Source of the DNA: a virus
Virus record (IMG/VR): IMGVR_UViG_3300032289_001330
Coordinates: 1 to 38,724 of that record
Length of the DNA: 38,724 bases
Strand: one strand, 5' to 3'
The notes beneath the pieces were generated by a model. That model ran no database searches and was not told where the DNA came from. It worked only from the letters and a program-made list of their open reading frames with translations. Each line of letters starts with the position of its first letter. Positions within the stretch are counted from its first letter, which is position 1. The position numbers and the translations under genes were made by a program. This document shows, piece after piece, positions 1 through 7,358 of the stretch.

Positions 1-896
1 AAACGATAATCTTTCCACTCATCATAACGAGCTAAATTCAATGATGATAAACAACAAATAAATGAATGTAATGGATCTGTATATAGTACGATTTCAGAAC
101 AGATATTAGTCATTGTAACTTCTAAATTCAATTTCTTATATCCTTCAGGGTTAGCTTTATTTACATTATCTTTAAACATAATGTATGGCTCGCCTGTTTC
201 TAAACGTGTACGTAAAATTTCACCCCAAAGCTTTAATGAATGTGGATCACGATCTTCTACTTTTTGCATAAACACATCATCTACAACTACACAATGGTGT
301 GTATTTAAACATTGACGATTAACATCACCTTTTGGACGGCGCATCATTAAAAATTCTTCAATGTCTGGATGATTAATGTCCAAATTAAATGATGCCGCAC
401 CTCTACGAACTGATCCTTGATTTGTAGCTAGTATTGTTGAATCATAGATTTTAGCCCAAGGTATAATACCTTCAGATACACCGTTATCTTTAATTTTAGC
501 GCCTCTACCACGGATACGAGATAATGACATACCTACACCCCCACCTTGAGATGATAATCTCATTAGTTCGGAATTGGCTGATGCAATTCCTTCTACAGAA
601 TCATCAACATCAATTCCATAACATGAGATAGGCAATCCACGTTCAGTACCCATATTTGAAAGTACTGGTGATGCCAAACATAACCAATTCTTCACCATTG
701 CCTCATAGAAGAATGGTTGAAGATCTTTACGACGTAACCTACGAGCAGCAGATTTAGACACACGTTTAAAACCATCGAATACGCTTTCATCTGATAGTAA
801 GTATCCCTTAGAGATCATACTTACTGCTATATCGTCCATCCAATCTGGAAAGTCTTTACCCATTACCCATTTTCTTGTATCAACTGCTATGCTCAT
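1..896 (-). CDS. nrdA: Ribonucleotide reductase class I, large (alpha) subunit, 3' truncated
   Basis: Reduces ribonucleoside diphosphates to deoxyribonucleotides with NrdB, supplying dNTPs for phage replication. Only the first 298 codons lie in the window; the C-terminus runs off base 1. I see the active-site thiol region GLPISCYG (Cys near residue 92), the catalytic NxCxE motif as NICSE (residues 264-268, radical Cys at 266) and a following CCLSSLNL segment, which all match the class I alpha core. The protein starts directly with RKWVMGKDFPDW, so the roughly 90-residue N-terminal ATP-cone typical of NrdA is absent. The start ATG at 896 is the first after in-frame stops and leaves a 16-bp gap to nrdB, consistent with co-transcription. 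Family assignment is firm; loss of dATP feedback control is inference. Confidence 0.95.
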   Translation of the reverse strand, partial: MSIAVDTRKWVMGKDFPDWMDDIAVSMISKGYLLSDESVFDGFKRVSKSAARRLRRKDLQPFFYEAMVKNWLCLASPVLSNMGTERGLPISCYGIDVDDSVEGIASANSELMRLSSQGGGVGMSLSRIRGRGAKIKDNGVSEGIIPWAKIYDSTILATNQGSVRRGAASFNLDINHPDIEEFLMMRRPKGDVNRQCLNTHHCVVVDDVFMQKVEDRDPHSLKLWGEILRTRLETGEPYIMFKDNVNKANPEGYKKLNLEVTMTNICSEIVLYTDPLHSFICCLSSLNLARYDEWKDYR

Positions 897-912
897 TTTT
901 TATTATTTTATA

Positions 913-1860
913 TTATAAATCTGACCAATCCGCTACTGACTTCGAATAAGACGAAGGTCGCTGTGCAAAGAAGTCTTGTTGTTCTACTCCTGATGTGATT
1001 TGACCAAACCAAGCGATTTCGTCTAATAATTTTTCATTTACATCATATAATGGTTTATAACCTAATTCAATCATTTTTTCATTAGCTCTAGCGCGAATGA
1101 AATTCTTTAATTGCTCCTTAGTTAAATTTTCTAAGTCGCCCATTTCAAATACTTTATTGATAAATGAAAATTCTAATTCTACTGAAATTGCACATGCTGT
1201 TTTGATACGTTCTTGCAAATCGATTGTATTTAATTCAGGACGTTCTTCTAATAATTGTCTAAATAACCAACATCCAGCTTTTGAATGCAATGATTCATCT
1301 CTAACAGACCATGCAACAATTTGTCCCATACCTTTCATCAAATTTCTCATCTGAAATGACATTAGGATAGCAAATGATGAAAATAGGTTAACACCTTCAG
1401 TAAATGCTGAGAATATAGCTAGTGATTGTGCTATTTCGTCCATTGTACCTGATTTTACCTGCTGTAGTCGCTCAATTTTATTACGAGCTTCTTCATCATC
1501 CATGAATGCGGCAAAATCATCTAAACCTAATGATTCGTTTAGTAATGAGTACGCCTCGGCATGAATTGATTCAAATGAACCAAATGTAACTGCCATTGAT
1601 TGTATTTCTGGTTTTGGAAACCAATGCGATACATTAGATGACCAATAATCCTCAACGTGTGTTTCAGTCTGAGCAAATGATTTTAATATTTGTCCGATTA
1701 GATTCTTTTCTGATTCAGTTAATTTTAATTTAAAGTCATTAACGTCAGATGCTAATGTAACTTCTTCGGGTAACCAATGCACACGCTGCTGTGCTTTTAA
1801 AAATTCATGTGCTTGGTCGTATTCAAATGGCTTATAGAATAAACGCTTATCTGTGATCAT
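913..1860 (-). CDS. nrdB: Ribonucleotide reductase class I, small (beta) subunit
   Basis: Provides the metal cofactor and radical used by NrdA; cytoplasmic. At 315 aa it has near-normal length for phage NrdB. Visible ligands follow the class I spacing: probable E66, E97 and H100 in FESIHAEAY, Y104 as the likely radical tyrosine (E-x2-H-x3-Y), E155 in FTEGVNLF, and E189 with H192 in RDESLHSKAG. The C-terminus SVADWSDL is the kind of flexible acidic/aromatic tail that docks into the alpha subunit. The gene lies one base after the thioredoxin stop and 16 bp before nrdA, giving a compact trx-nrdB-nrdA set. The radical tyrosine appears present, so a classical tyrosyl-radical enzyme is likely; metal type cannot be read from the sequence. 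Confidence 0.96.
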   Translation of the reverse strand: MITDKRLFYKPFEYDQAHEFLKAQQRVHWLPEEVTLASDVNDFKLKLTESEKNLIGQILKSFAQTETHVEDYWSSNVSHWFPKPEIQSMAVTFGSFESIHAEAYSLLNESLGLDDFAAFMDDEEARNKIERLQQVKSGTMDEIAQSLAIFSAFTEGVNLFSSFAILMSFQMRNLMKGMGQIVAWSVRDESLHSKAGCWLFRQLLEERPELNTIDLQERIKTACAISVELEFSFINKVFEMGDLENLTKEQLKNFIRARANEKMIELGYKPLYDVNEKLLDEIAWFGQITSGVEQQDFFAQRPSSYSKSVADWSDL

Positions 1861-1861
1861 A

Positions 1862-2122
1862 TTATTTAAAGGAGTTAATAGTTGATATTAAATTATCTTT
1901 AGTAGACATTCCTATAATACGTTTTACCTCTTGGCCGTCTTTTTCAATAATAATAGTAGGAACACCCCTTACATTATATTTAATAGCTAATGCTGATTCT
2001 GCGTCAACATCAATATCTTGATATATAACTTCTCTTACTTCAGATTTAACTTGATTGAATATAGGGGCTAATACTTTACATGGTCCACACCATGTACCTG
2101 AAAATTTAATTACTTTTAGCAT
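1862..2122 (-). CDS. Thioredoxin-like redox protein
   Basis: A small (86 aa) thioredoxin-fold protein with the active site WCGPCK at residues 11-16 and the cis-proline loop GVPT near residue 55, ending with a GM..K.NLI helix typical of thioredoxins. It is shorter than E. coli TrxA (about 108 aa), lacking the N-terminal beta-alpha extension, as is common for phage versions. It sits immediately upstream of nrdB and nrdA in transcription order, so the likely job is re-reducing the NrdA C-terminal thiols. In T4 this role is played by NrdC. Function as ribonucleotide reductase reductant is inferred from context; the fold and active site are seen directly. Confidence 0.93.
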   Translation of the reverse strand: MLKVIKFSGTWCGPCKVLAPIFNQVKSEVREVIYQDIDVDAESALAIKYNVRGVPTIIIEKDGQEVKRIIGMSTKDNLISTINSFK

Positions 2123-2179
2123 AGATTTTATTTTAATTTTTTAAGGTGCAGATATAAATACAATATATACTAATGATAA

Positions 2180-3571
2180 TTAAGAAGGAGTCGCTAGTTC
2201 AAAAAACTTCTTTCGTAGATAATCTTTATCATCATGATCAAAGTCTTGTTTAGTTCTTTGTTGCTGTTTTGGTTGGCCATCTGACTCCTCATTATCCTCT
2301 ATATATTCGCCAGTAATGCGAGTTATACCAGTAGATCCTTCAAAATCACAATTGAAGGTAATACCATCTGTACCATAGCGGTTTTTAATAATATGCCAAC
2401 GAGAAGTATTATCTACTTTATCTTTGCGTAGACGAGATGTAGAGATAATAATATCACCAATCATGATTTTATCATACGAGCCAGCAGCTTTGTCACCCTC
2501 TACTACTTTATCAGCAGCACCTGAGCGATTTACTTGGGATGGTGATACAATTGGTATACCTAATTCCTTAGCTAATCCTTTAGCATCAGTATAGATATCA
2601 TCTAAATCATCTTTACGTTCATTTCTAGTACGTTGGCGATTTTTTAACAAATCCAAATAATCAATAAAGATAACATTGGGTTTAAAATTATGTTGGTTCC
2701 ACAATTGATCCAAATGACGCTCAATATCATCTAATGATGCACGTTTTGGTGGGTACTCTTTAATAATTAATTTACCTGCTAATCCTTTAGTTGCTTCTTC
2801 GATTTTAGTTCGATGAAATGATAGTTGATCAACTGGAATATCAAGTAGATTAGCATCAAAACGTTGTCCAACATATCCTTCACCTAATTCTAATGTGTAG
2901 TATACTACTTTACCACCTAATTTAACAGCTTCTAATGCCATCGAAATAGCAGCCCATGATTTACCAGAACCAGGTCCACCAAAGAATATAATTAAATCAC
3001 CTTTACCAATTCCACCTTGCGTAATGGAATTAATCTGTGGCCAAGGTGTAGGAATAACACGTCTGTCGTCTGGTCTATAACGTGCTTCAACATCTAATGC
3101 AAGATCATGTCCCGTATTTTTTTCTTGTGATGTAATGATTGCTTTAGAGATTAATGAACGAATCGATTCGTAATCGCCATCTTCAAGCAAACTAACAGAT
3201 GTCATAATTGCTTTCTTCATCTGTTGGTTTTGGCAGAATTTTAGGAATTCCTGCTCGATATATTCTTTATCGTGTGCGCTGTCTGCCATTTTATAGGCTT
3301 CCTTCAATTCCTCAATAACAGCAATCTTTAGTACCTCGTTGTCTTCTTTTTTTACTTCGATTTGAAGTGCCTCCATTGTGGGAGTAGTATGGAATTCGTC
3401 GAAGTATTTATTTAATTTAGTTACAATCCATTTTCTAGCTGTATTTTCAAAATAATCTTCTGTAACTGAATCCGATACATCTACTAGAAATTTCCTATCT
3501 GTTAGTAACAAACCTAATACTTTGGTTTGAAACGAATTACCGTATTTATCTAAACTTTCTAATGAAGTCAT
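2180..3571 (-). CDS. gp41: Replicative DNA helicase, DnaB/T4 gp41 type
   Basis: Hexameric 5'-3' helicase that unwinds DNA at the phage fork. The 463-aa protein has an N-terminal helical domain (about 1-150) and a RecA-like motor domain. Walker A is GGPGSGKS at 198-205, Walker B is VIFID at 300-304 followed by YLDLL, and later segments SPSQVNRSG and SRLRKDK match the DnaB H3 and H4 regions. Length matches T4 gp41 (about 475 aa). It follows the exonuclease gene by 42 bp and precedes thioredoxin. A primase is not seen in this window, so it must be encoded elsewhere or supplied by the host. The C-terminal 40 residues are acidic and Gln/Lys-rich, possibly a partner-binding tail. Recombinase alternatives are excluded by the DnaB-type C-terminal motifs. 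Confidence 0.93.
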   Translation of the reverse strand: MTSLESLDKYGNSFQTKVLGLLLTDRKFLVDVSDSVTEDYFENTARKWIVTKLNKYFDEFHTTPTMEALQIEVKKEDNEVLKIAVIEELKEAYKMADSAHDKEYIEQEFLKFCQNQQMKKAIMTSVSLLEDGDYESIRSLISKAIITSQEKNTGHDLALDVEARYRPDDRRVIPTPWPQINSITQGGIGKGDLIIFFGGPGSGKSWAAISMALEAVKLGGKVVYYTLELGEGYVGQRFDANLLDIPVDQLSFHRTKIEEATKGLAGKLIIKEYPPKRASLDDIERHLDQLWNQHNFKPNVIFIDYLDLLKNRQRTRNERKDDLDDIYTDAKGLAKELGIPIVSPSQVNRSGAADKVVEGDKAAGSYDKIMIGDIIISTSRLRKDKVDNTSRWHIIKNRYGTDGITFNCDFEGSTGITRITGEYIEDNEESDGQPKQQQRTKQDFDHDDKDYLRKKFFELATPS

Positions 3572-3598
3572 CTATAACCTTTATTTATGTAATATGAG

Positions 3599-3618
3599 TA
3601 TAATCTAGAAAGATTATA
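3599..3618. other. Perfect 8-bp inverted repeat at the exonuclease 3' end
   Basis: TATAATCT and AGATTATA flank a 4-base loop, and the exonuclease stop codon lies inside the right arm. The stem is AT-rich and is not followed by a T-run on the minus strand, so it may be an mRNA 3'-end or processing hairpin rather than a true intrinsic terminator. Confidence 0.35.
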
Positions 3619-4645
3619 ATTTCCAATCTAATGATGAGAAGTTTTCAATAAGCCAGGACTGCCAATCTATACGCTCATTTAATTGGTCATCCTCCGTCAT
3701 TTCAACGAAATTCCCTATATTCAGTGATGGGGGTGCATTATCAATTACATCATCAACGATGCGCTTATCCTCGTCGTCTATGTTCGGATCTTTTAACGAC
3801 ATTAATTGATAATTAATACCTAATTGACTTTCAAATTGAATTATTTTAGTATATAATTGATTTTTATCTTCATTCAACTTTGCTTTATTTATCATATAAT
3901 CTAAATCAATAGGAGTAGACTCCATTAATTCAGGATATAACTTAAATACTTTTTTAGGACCTAATCCTTGAATTCCAGGAACGTTATCGCCCGAATCCCC
4001 TAACAACATTTTGTAATTAATAAAGTTATTTGGATGTACAAAATATTCTTCTAATACATCATCAGCTCGGTATGTTTTCTTTTTAGTTGGCGAGTATATT
4101 TCTGTTTTATCTGATATTAATTGTAGAAAATCCTTATCAGCAGACATAATTGTTACTTTATCTGTTTTGGGGTCTGCTTCAAATTTTTTAACTAAATAAC
4201 CCATCACGTCATCTGCTTCAATTTTTGGAATACAAATCATCGATACTGGTAATTGGGTGCAATATTCAATTAATCGCCCCATTTGATTAGCCATTGATTC
4301 GCTTTCTTCCTTTTTATCGCCAAATACTTTCCAATTAGTTACTTTAATATTAGTACGGTTTGCTTTATAATCAGCATATAAGTACTTCTTATTAGTGGAA
4401 TTGCCCTGTCCATCAAACACTAAAATAACCCTATTCGGTTGGTATAGCTTAATAGCATAACCAACCGATTTAAGGAAGCCAACAAGACCACCTACATGGT
4501 GGCCGTTGGGATTTAAGTGTTGAATAATGGCAAATGAGCGTAGGAATGTATTCATTGAATCTACAATGAGTACTCTAGCATTTTTTGAATTATTTTTATC
4601 TGCGCTTAGTTCAGAAAATAACTTATTTAGAAAATCTTTATCCAT
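3614..4645 (-). CDS. 5'-3' exonuclease / flap endonuclease (FEN, T4 RNase H-like)
   Basis: Removes RNA primers and 5' flaps from lagging-strand DNA. The 343-aa protein shows the PIN/FEN catalytic acid pattern: D29 in VLIVDSMN, D78 in LVFDGQ, E143/D145/D146 in KIEADDV, D170 and D172 in SADKDF, and D217/D220 in LGDSGDNVPG. The last motif leads into the helix-3-turn-helix DNA-binding element GIQGLGPKKV (about 224-233). Length is close to T4 Rnh (305 aa) and T5 D15. It overlaps the start of the preceding 81-aa gene by 8 bp and is followed by the helicase gene. All catalytic carboxylates appear intact, so it should be active. Because the polymerase A relative here has no 5' nuclease domain, this stand-alone enzyme likely supplies that activity. 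Confidence 0.94.
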   Translation of the reverse strand: MDKDFLNKLFSELSADKNNSKNARVLIVDSMNTFLRSFAIIQHLNPNGHHVGGLVGFLKSVGYAIKLYQPNRVILVFDGQGNSTNKKYLYADYKANRTNIKVTNWKVFGDKKEESESMANQMGRLIEYCTQLPVSMICIPKIEADDVMGYLVKKFEADPKTDKVTIMSADKDFLQLISDKTEIYSPTKKKTYRADDVLEEYFVHPNNFINYKMLLGDSGDNVPGIQGLGPKKVFKLYPELMESTPIDLDYMINKAKLNEDKNQLYTKIIQFESQLGINYQLMSLKDPNIDDEDKRIVDDVIDNAPPSLNIGNFVEMTEDDQLNERIDWQSWLIENFSSLDWKL

Positions 4646-4883
4646 TATCTTGTTGTTCTATTATTGACATAATTTCTCTGGTTAAAGAACCTGCGGTTTT
4701 AGTACCATCAATAACCCATTTTATAATAGCATTTTCTATCTCATTATCACTTGGTAGTTCGTTTTGGTTAGATAAAGCTCCTACTAAATACCCATTAATC
4801 CACATTTGCTTATCATCTTGACTACATCCATCGCAGCTAAACCAAGCCTGTTCTGCTTTATTTTTTAGTTTTGCTATGCTCAT
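4638..4883 (-). CDS. Small hypothetical protein with a CDGC motif
   Basis: An 81-aa protein that I do not recognise. It starts MSIAKLKNKAEQAWF and carries a close cysteine pair (CDGC near residues 18-21), followed by a predicted helical stretch ending in REIMSIIEQQDNG. Two cysteines alone are too few for a confident zinc site. The gene sits between uvsX (24 bp upstream) and the exonuclease, whose start it overlaps by 8 bp, so it is almost certainly translated with the replication genes. An accessory role in replication or recombination is only a guess from position. Coding is supported by the tight overlap and typical codon use, not by homology. Confidence 0.7.
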   Translation of the reverse strand: MSIAKLKNKAEQAWFSCDGCSQDDKQMWINGYLVGALSNQNELPSDNEIENAIIKWVIDGTKTAGSLTREIMSIIEQQDNG

Positions 4884-4906
4884 TGTCTTGTGGTTTAATT
4901 ATTTCT

Positions 4907-6013
4907 TTAGTCATTATCTAATTCATCATCAATAGCAATTGTTGGAGCAATATTTTTACCTTCATCCCATTCGCTGCTATCTTCAGTAATTTGTAGATCA
5001 TCTACATCTGTTAGTCCATTAAACCATTCACGTGCATGTTCTTTCTTGTATTTAGCAATCGCATTTGGTGTATCGCTAATAAAACCATGCGGAGTAACAA
5101 TAATAGTAGAAGCAGTTGCTACACCACAATCAGCGTGGATTTTATCAATCGCTATTTTAGTACGTTTAGCAAATTCTACTGATTTGCCATCTTTAACGGC
5201 TTTAATTTTGGATGTACCTGAATTAGTTACGTTACCATAAGTAATAACTACTGCTGCATCCCAATACATCGTATCTCCACCTTTATTAGTACGTTTAGGT
5301 TGTGCCATTGGCATCATAGCCGGCTGAACACCCGTTTTATTAATAACAAAAAATGTATTCGTGTATGGATATTTTTCCTTACGTGATAATGGAAATTGCT
5401 GATTAATAAAGTTACCAAATTGAGTAGCCATTGCTCCCGCATTCCACATTGGATTGTTTTTGCCCTGATCCACACTCATTTGACATGGTAGTGATCCAAC
5501 CGAATCCCACAGAAATAACAAATCGTATGGTAAACGTCCTTTGGCTTGCTCATTCATAATGTCTGAAATGAATGCAGCTACATCTTCAATATGATTAATT
5601 GATGATCTATCAATATAAAGGAAAAAACCATCATAATTAATTATCTCACCTGTTTCTTCATCTGGGATTGCTGTTAATTCCAATCCCATTTTTTGTGCGT
5701 GAGAGAAGTCCCACTTCATTTCCGAAATAATAAATACAGGCAATATGCCCATTTTCTGAGCAGTAACAGCAGTTTCAATAAGTAAAGTTGTTTTACCTGT
5801 ATCTGAACCTCCACGCGCAATTGTGATTTGTCCCATTGGTACTCCAGGAATGGAAAGTGCATCTTTCACTGCTGGAGTAAATGGAATCCATTTTTGTTCT
5901 TTAAATTTAGTAGTCTGATCTAAGTATTTAGATTTCTTAAATGCAGATAAGTTAAATTTAGACTTGTCACCCAAAATATGGGTGACAGTCTCGGATGGTG
6001 ATTTTTTAGCCAT
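4907..6013 (-). CDS. uvsX: UvsX/RecA-family recombinase
   Basis: ATP-dependent strand-exchange protein driving recombination-dependent replication and repair. The 368-aa protein has Walker A GGSDTGKT at 68-75 (a GxxxxGKT variant with Ser-Asp in the middle), a catalytic-Glu region IISEMKWD near 95-102, and Walker B LLFLWD at 165-170. The segment near 225-245 with INKTG, PMAQPKRTNKGGD and YWDAA matches the DNA-binding loop L2 and C-terminal core of UvsX. Length is close to T4 UvsX (about 390 aa), and the C-terminus is acidic, as in RecA proteins. Its start overlaps the SSB stop by one base (TAATG), implying translational coupling with its ssDNA-binding partner. UvsY and UvsW are not seen in this window. 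Confidence 0.93.
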   Translation of the reverse strand: MAKKSPSETVTHILGDKSKFNLSAFKKSKYLDQTTKFKEQKWIPFTPAVKDALSIPGVPMGQITIARGGSDTGKTTLLIETAVTAQKMGILPVFIISEMKWDFSHAQKMGLELTAIPDEETGEIINYDGFFLYIDRSSINHIEDVAAFISDIMNEQAKGRLPYDLLFLWDSVGSLPCQMSVDQGKNNPMWNAGAMATQFGNFINQQFPLSRKEKYPYTNTFFVINKTGVQPAMMPMAQPKRTNKGGDTMYWDAAVVITYGNVTNSGTSKIKAVKDGKSVEFAKRTKIAIDKIHADCGVATASTIIVTPHGFISDTPNAIAKYKKEHAREWFNGLTDVDDLQITEDSSEWDEGKNIAPTIAIDDELDND

Positions 6014-6858
6014 TATTTAAATAATTCGTCGAATTTATCTGATGAGTTTGTGTTCAAACTAAATGATTTATCTTTAGTAGAAGGTGCCTGAGTTAAAGCC
6101 TCCCATTCTGGTGATACTGCTGGAGTTGGGTCTGCAGGTGTTGGGGCAGGTGCAGCAGGTGATGCTTGTTCTTCCTCAGCTTCTGGATTTAACCACTTAG
6201 CCAATAATTCCTTAATATCATTGTATTCACGTTTGCGATTAATAGCCATGATATCAGGTTGTTCTTCTAAGAATTTATTAATCAAATTAACATCATCAGA
6301 AATTGGTGACGCTTTTGGACGAGGACGTAATGTGCAACTAACTACTTTACGACCAGCTACTTCAGCGTGTACTGCATCGATTTTAAAATCAAACCCATCA
6401 TGGATGTCAGTAAAATCACCATAATCTTCATCAGCAGCAAATCCTAGTAATGATTTGTATACTTCTTTTCCAAATTCCCATAAACGAACACCTAAATGCT
6501 CTTCACCACGAACAATAACAGGAACAAATACACGCATTTTTGGATCTAATTTCTTAGCTAATGCCCAGTTGTCGCGATCTTTTGATTGACGTAATTTTGC
6601 TGCAAATTCCATAATTGGGTCTGCTTCTCCAAAGTTGTTTAGAGCCAATACTGGTCCTTTAGCAAATCCATAATGGAAATACACTTCCTTAAATGGGTTT
6701 TGCTTATTTGCTTTTGCGGGTACGATGCGAATCGTATAATTGCCTACCTGAGGCTTCCAGAACACTTTCGTGTAGTCGATTTTTTCGTAAGTCTTACCGC
6801 TGCTTCCTTTAGGAGCGTTAAGATTACCTAATTTTTGCTTTAACAAAGCTAAATCCAT
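6013..6858 (-). CDS. gp32: Single-stranded DNA-binding protein, T4 gp32-like
   Basis: Coats ssDNA at the fork and assists UvsX. The 281-aa protein has the gp32 layout: a short basic N-terminus (DLALLKQKLGNL), a central OB-fold region with FWKPQVGNYTIRIVP, a PFKEVYFHYGF segment and VFVPVIVRGEE, then a Pro/Ala linker (about 225-250) and a C-terminal tail SSDKFDELFK with the acidic-aromatic ending used for partner binding. T4 gp32 holds a zinc ion with His and three Cys; this protein has only one cysteine overall (in VSCTLRPR), so the zinc site is missing. It is coupled to uvsX by a TAATG overlap. Assignment rests on architecture, neighbourhood and motif resemblance. Confidence 0.88.
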   Translation of the reverse strand: MDLALLKQKLGNLNAPKGSSGKTYEKIDYTKVFWKPQVGNYTIRIVPAKANKQNPFKEVYFHYGFAKGPVLALNNFGEADPIMEFAAKLRQSKDRDNWALAKKLDPKMRVFVPVIVRGEEHLGVRLWEFGKEVYKSLLGFAADEDYGDFTDIHDGFDFKIDAVHAEVAGRKVVSCTLRPRPKASPISDDVNLINKFLEEQPDIMAINRKREYNDIKELLAKWLNPEAEEEQASPAAPAPTPADPTPAVSPEWEALTQAPSTKDKSFSLNTNSSDKFDELFK

Positions 6859-6912
6859 AATATAACTATTTAAGTTTTAAAAATTGTACTTGATAATGAT
6901 AATTAAGAAATC

Positions 6913-7347
6913 CTACAGATTAATTATCTTGTAGATTTTTGTTTGAATGATATTTAAATCATTATTTTGAATTAACAAGATTGAATTTTTATAATCTATC
7001 CATGTAATTCGATACTTGGTATCTAATATACCGTTGTTTAAAGACTTTATTAATGCATTTAATGCATTTATTGTATATAACGTATTTGACTCCTTTTTTC
7101 TGTGTAATAATATAGTATTAGGTAGCACAGATTGTTGCTCCATATTGAATGTGTCTATATTATAAGTGCAAACATACTCTTCAGTCGATAACGATTCCAA
7201 CACAAATATTTTAGAATATAAAATAGTATATTTGGTCTGTAAAGTATTTAGAGTCTCGTCTAGTTCTTCAGGAGCCGTGAATGTGCAGAATAGCTTATTA
7301 GCCATTAAAAATATATCATTAAATAAATCGTAACTTAAGTCCAACAT
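6913..7347 (-). CDS. Hypothetical protein between polymerase A-like gene and SSB
   Basis: A 144-aa protein that I do not recognise. It is acidic to neutral, Leu/Ile/Asn/Thr-rich, without obvious membrane segments or cysteine clusters (three scattered Cys). An internal ATG at 7305 begins MANKLFCTFTAPEELDET, which looks like a natural N-terminus; the first 14 residues from the upstream start may not be translated. It lies 11 bp after the polymerase A-like gene and 54 bp before the SSB gene, so it is probably part of the replication operon. A role as polymerase accessory factor or regulator would be speculation. Coding is supported by operon position and the absence of a competing frame. Confidence 0.65.
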   Translation of the reverse strand: MLDLSYDLFNDIFLMANKLFCTFTAPEELDETLNTLQTKYTILYSKIFVLESLSTEEYVCTYNIDTFNMEQQSVLPNTILLHRKKESNTLYTINALNALIKSLNNGILDTKYRITWIDYKNSILLIQNNDLNIIQTKIYKIINL

Positions 7348-7358
7348 AAATATACGGT

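Noticed and set aside
1097-1354. Plus-strand frame opposite nrdB
   Set aside because: Antisense to a conserved enzyme gene, with no domain or start context.
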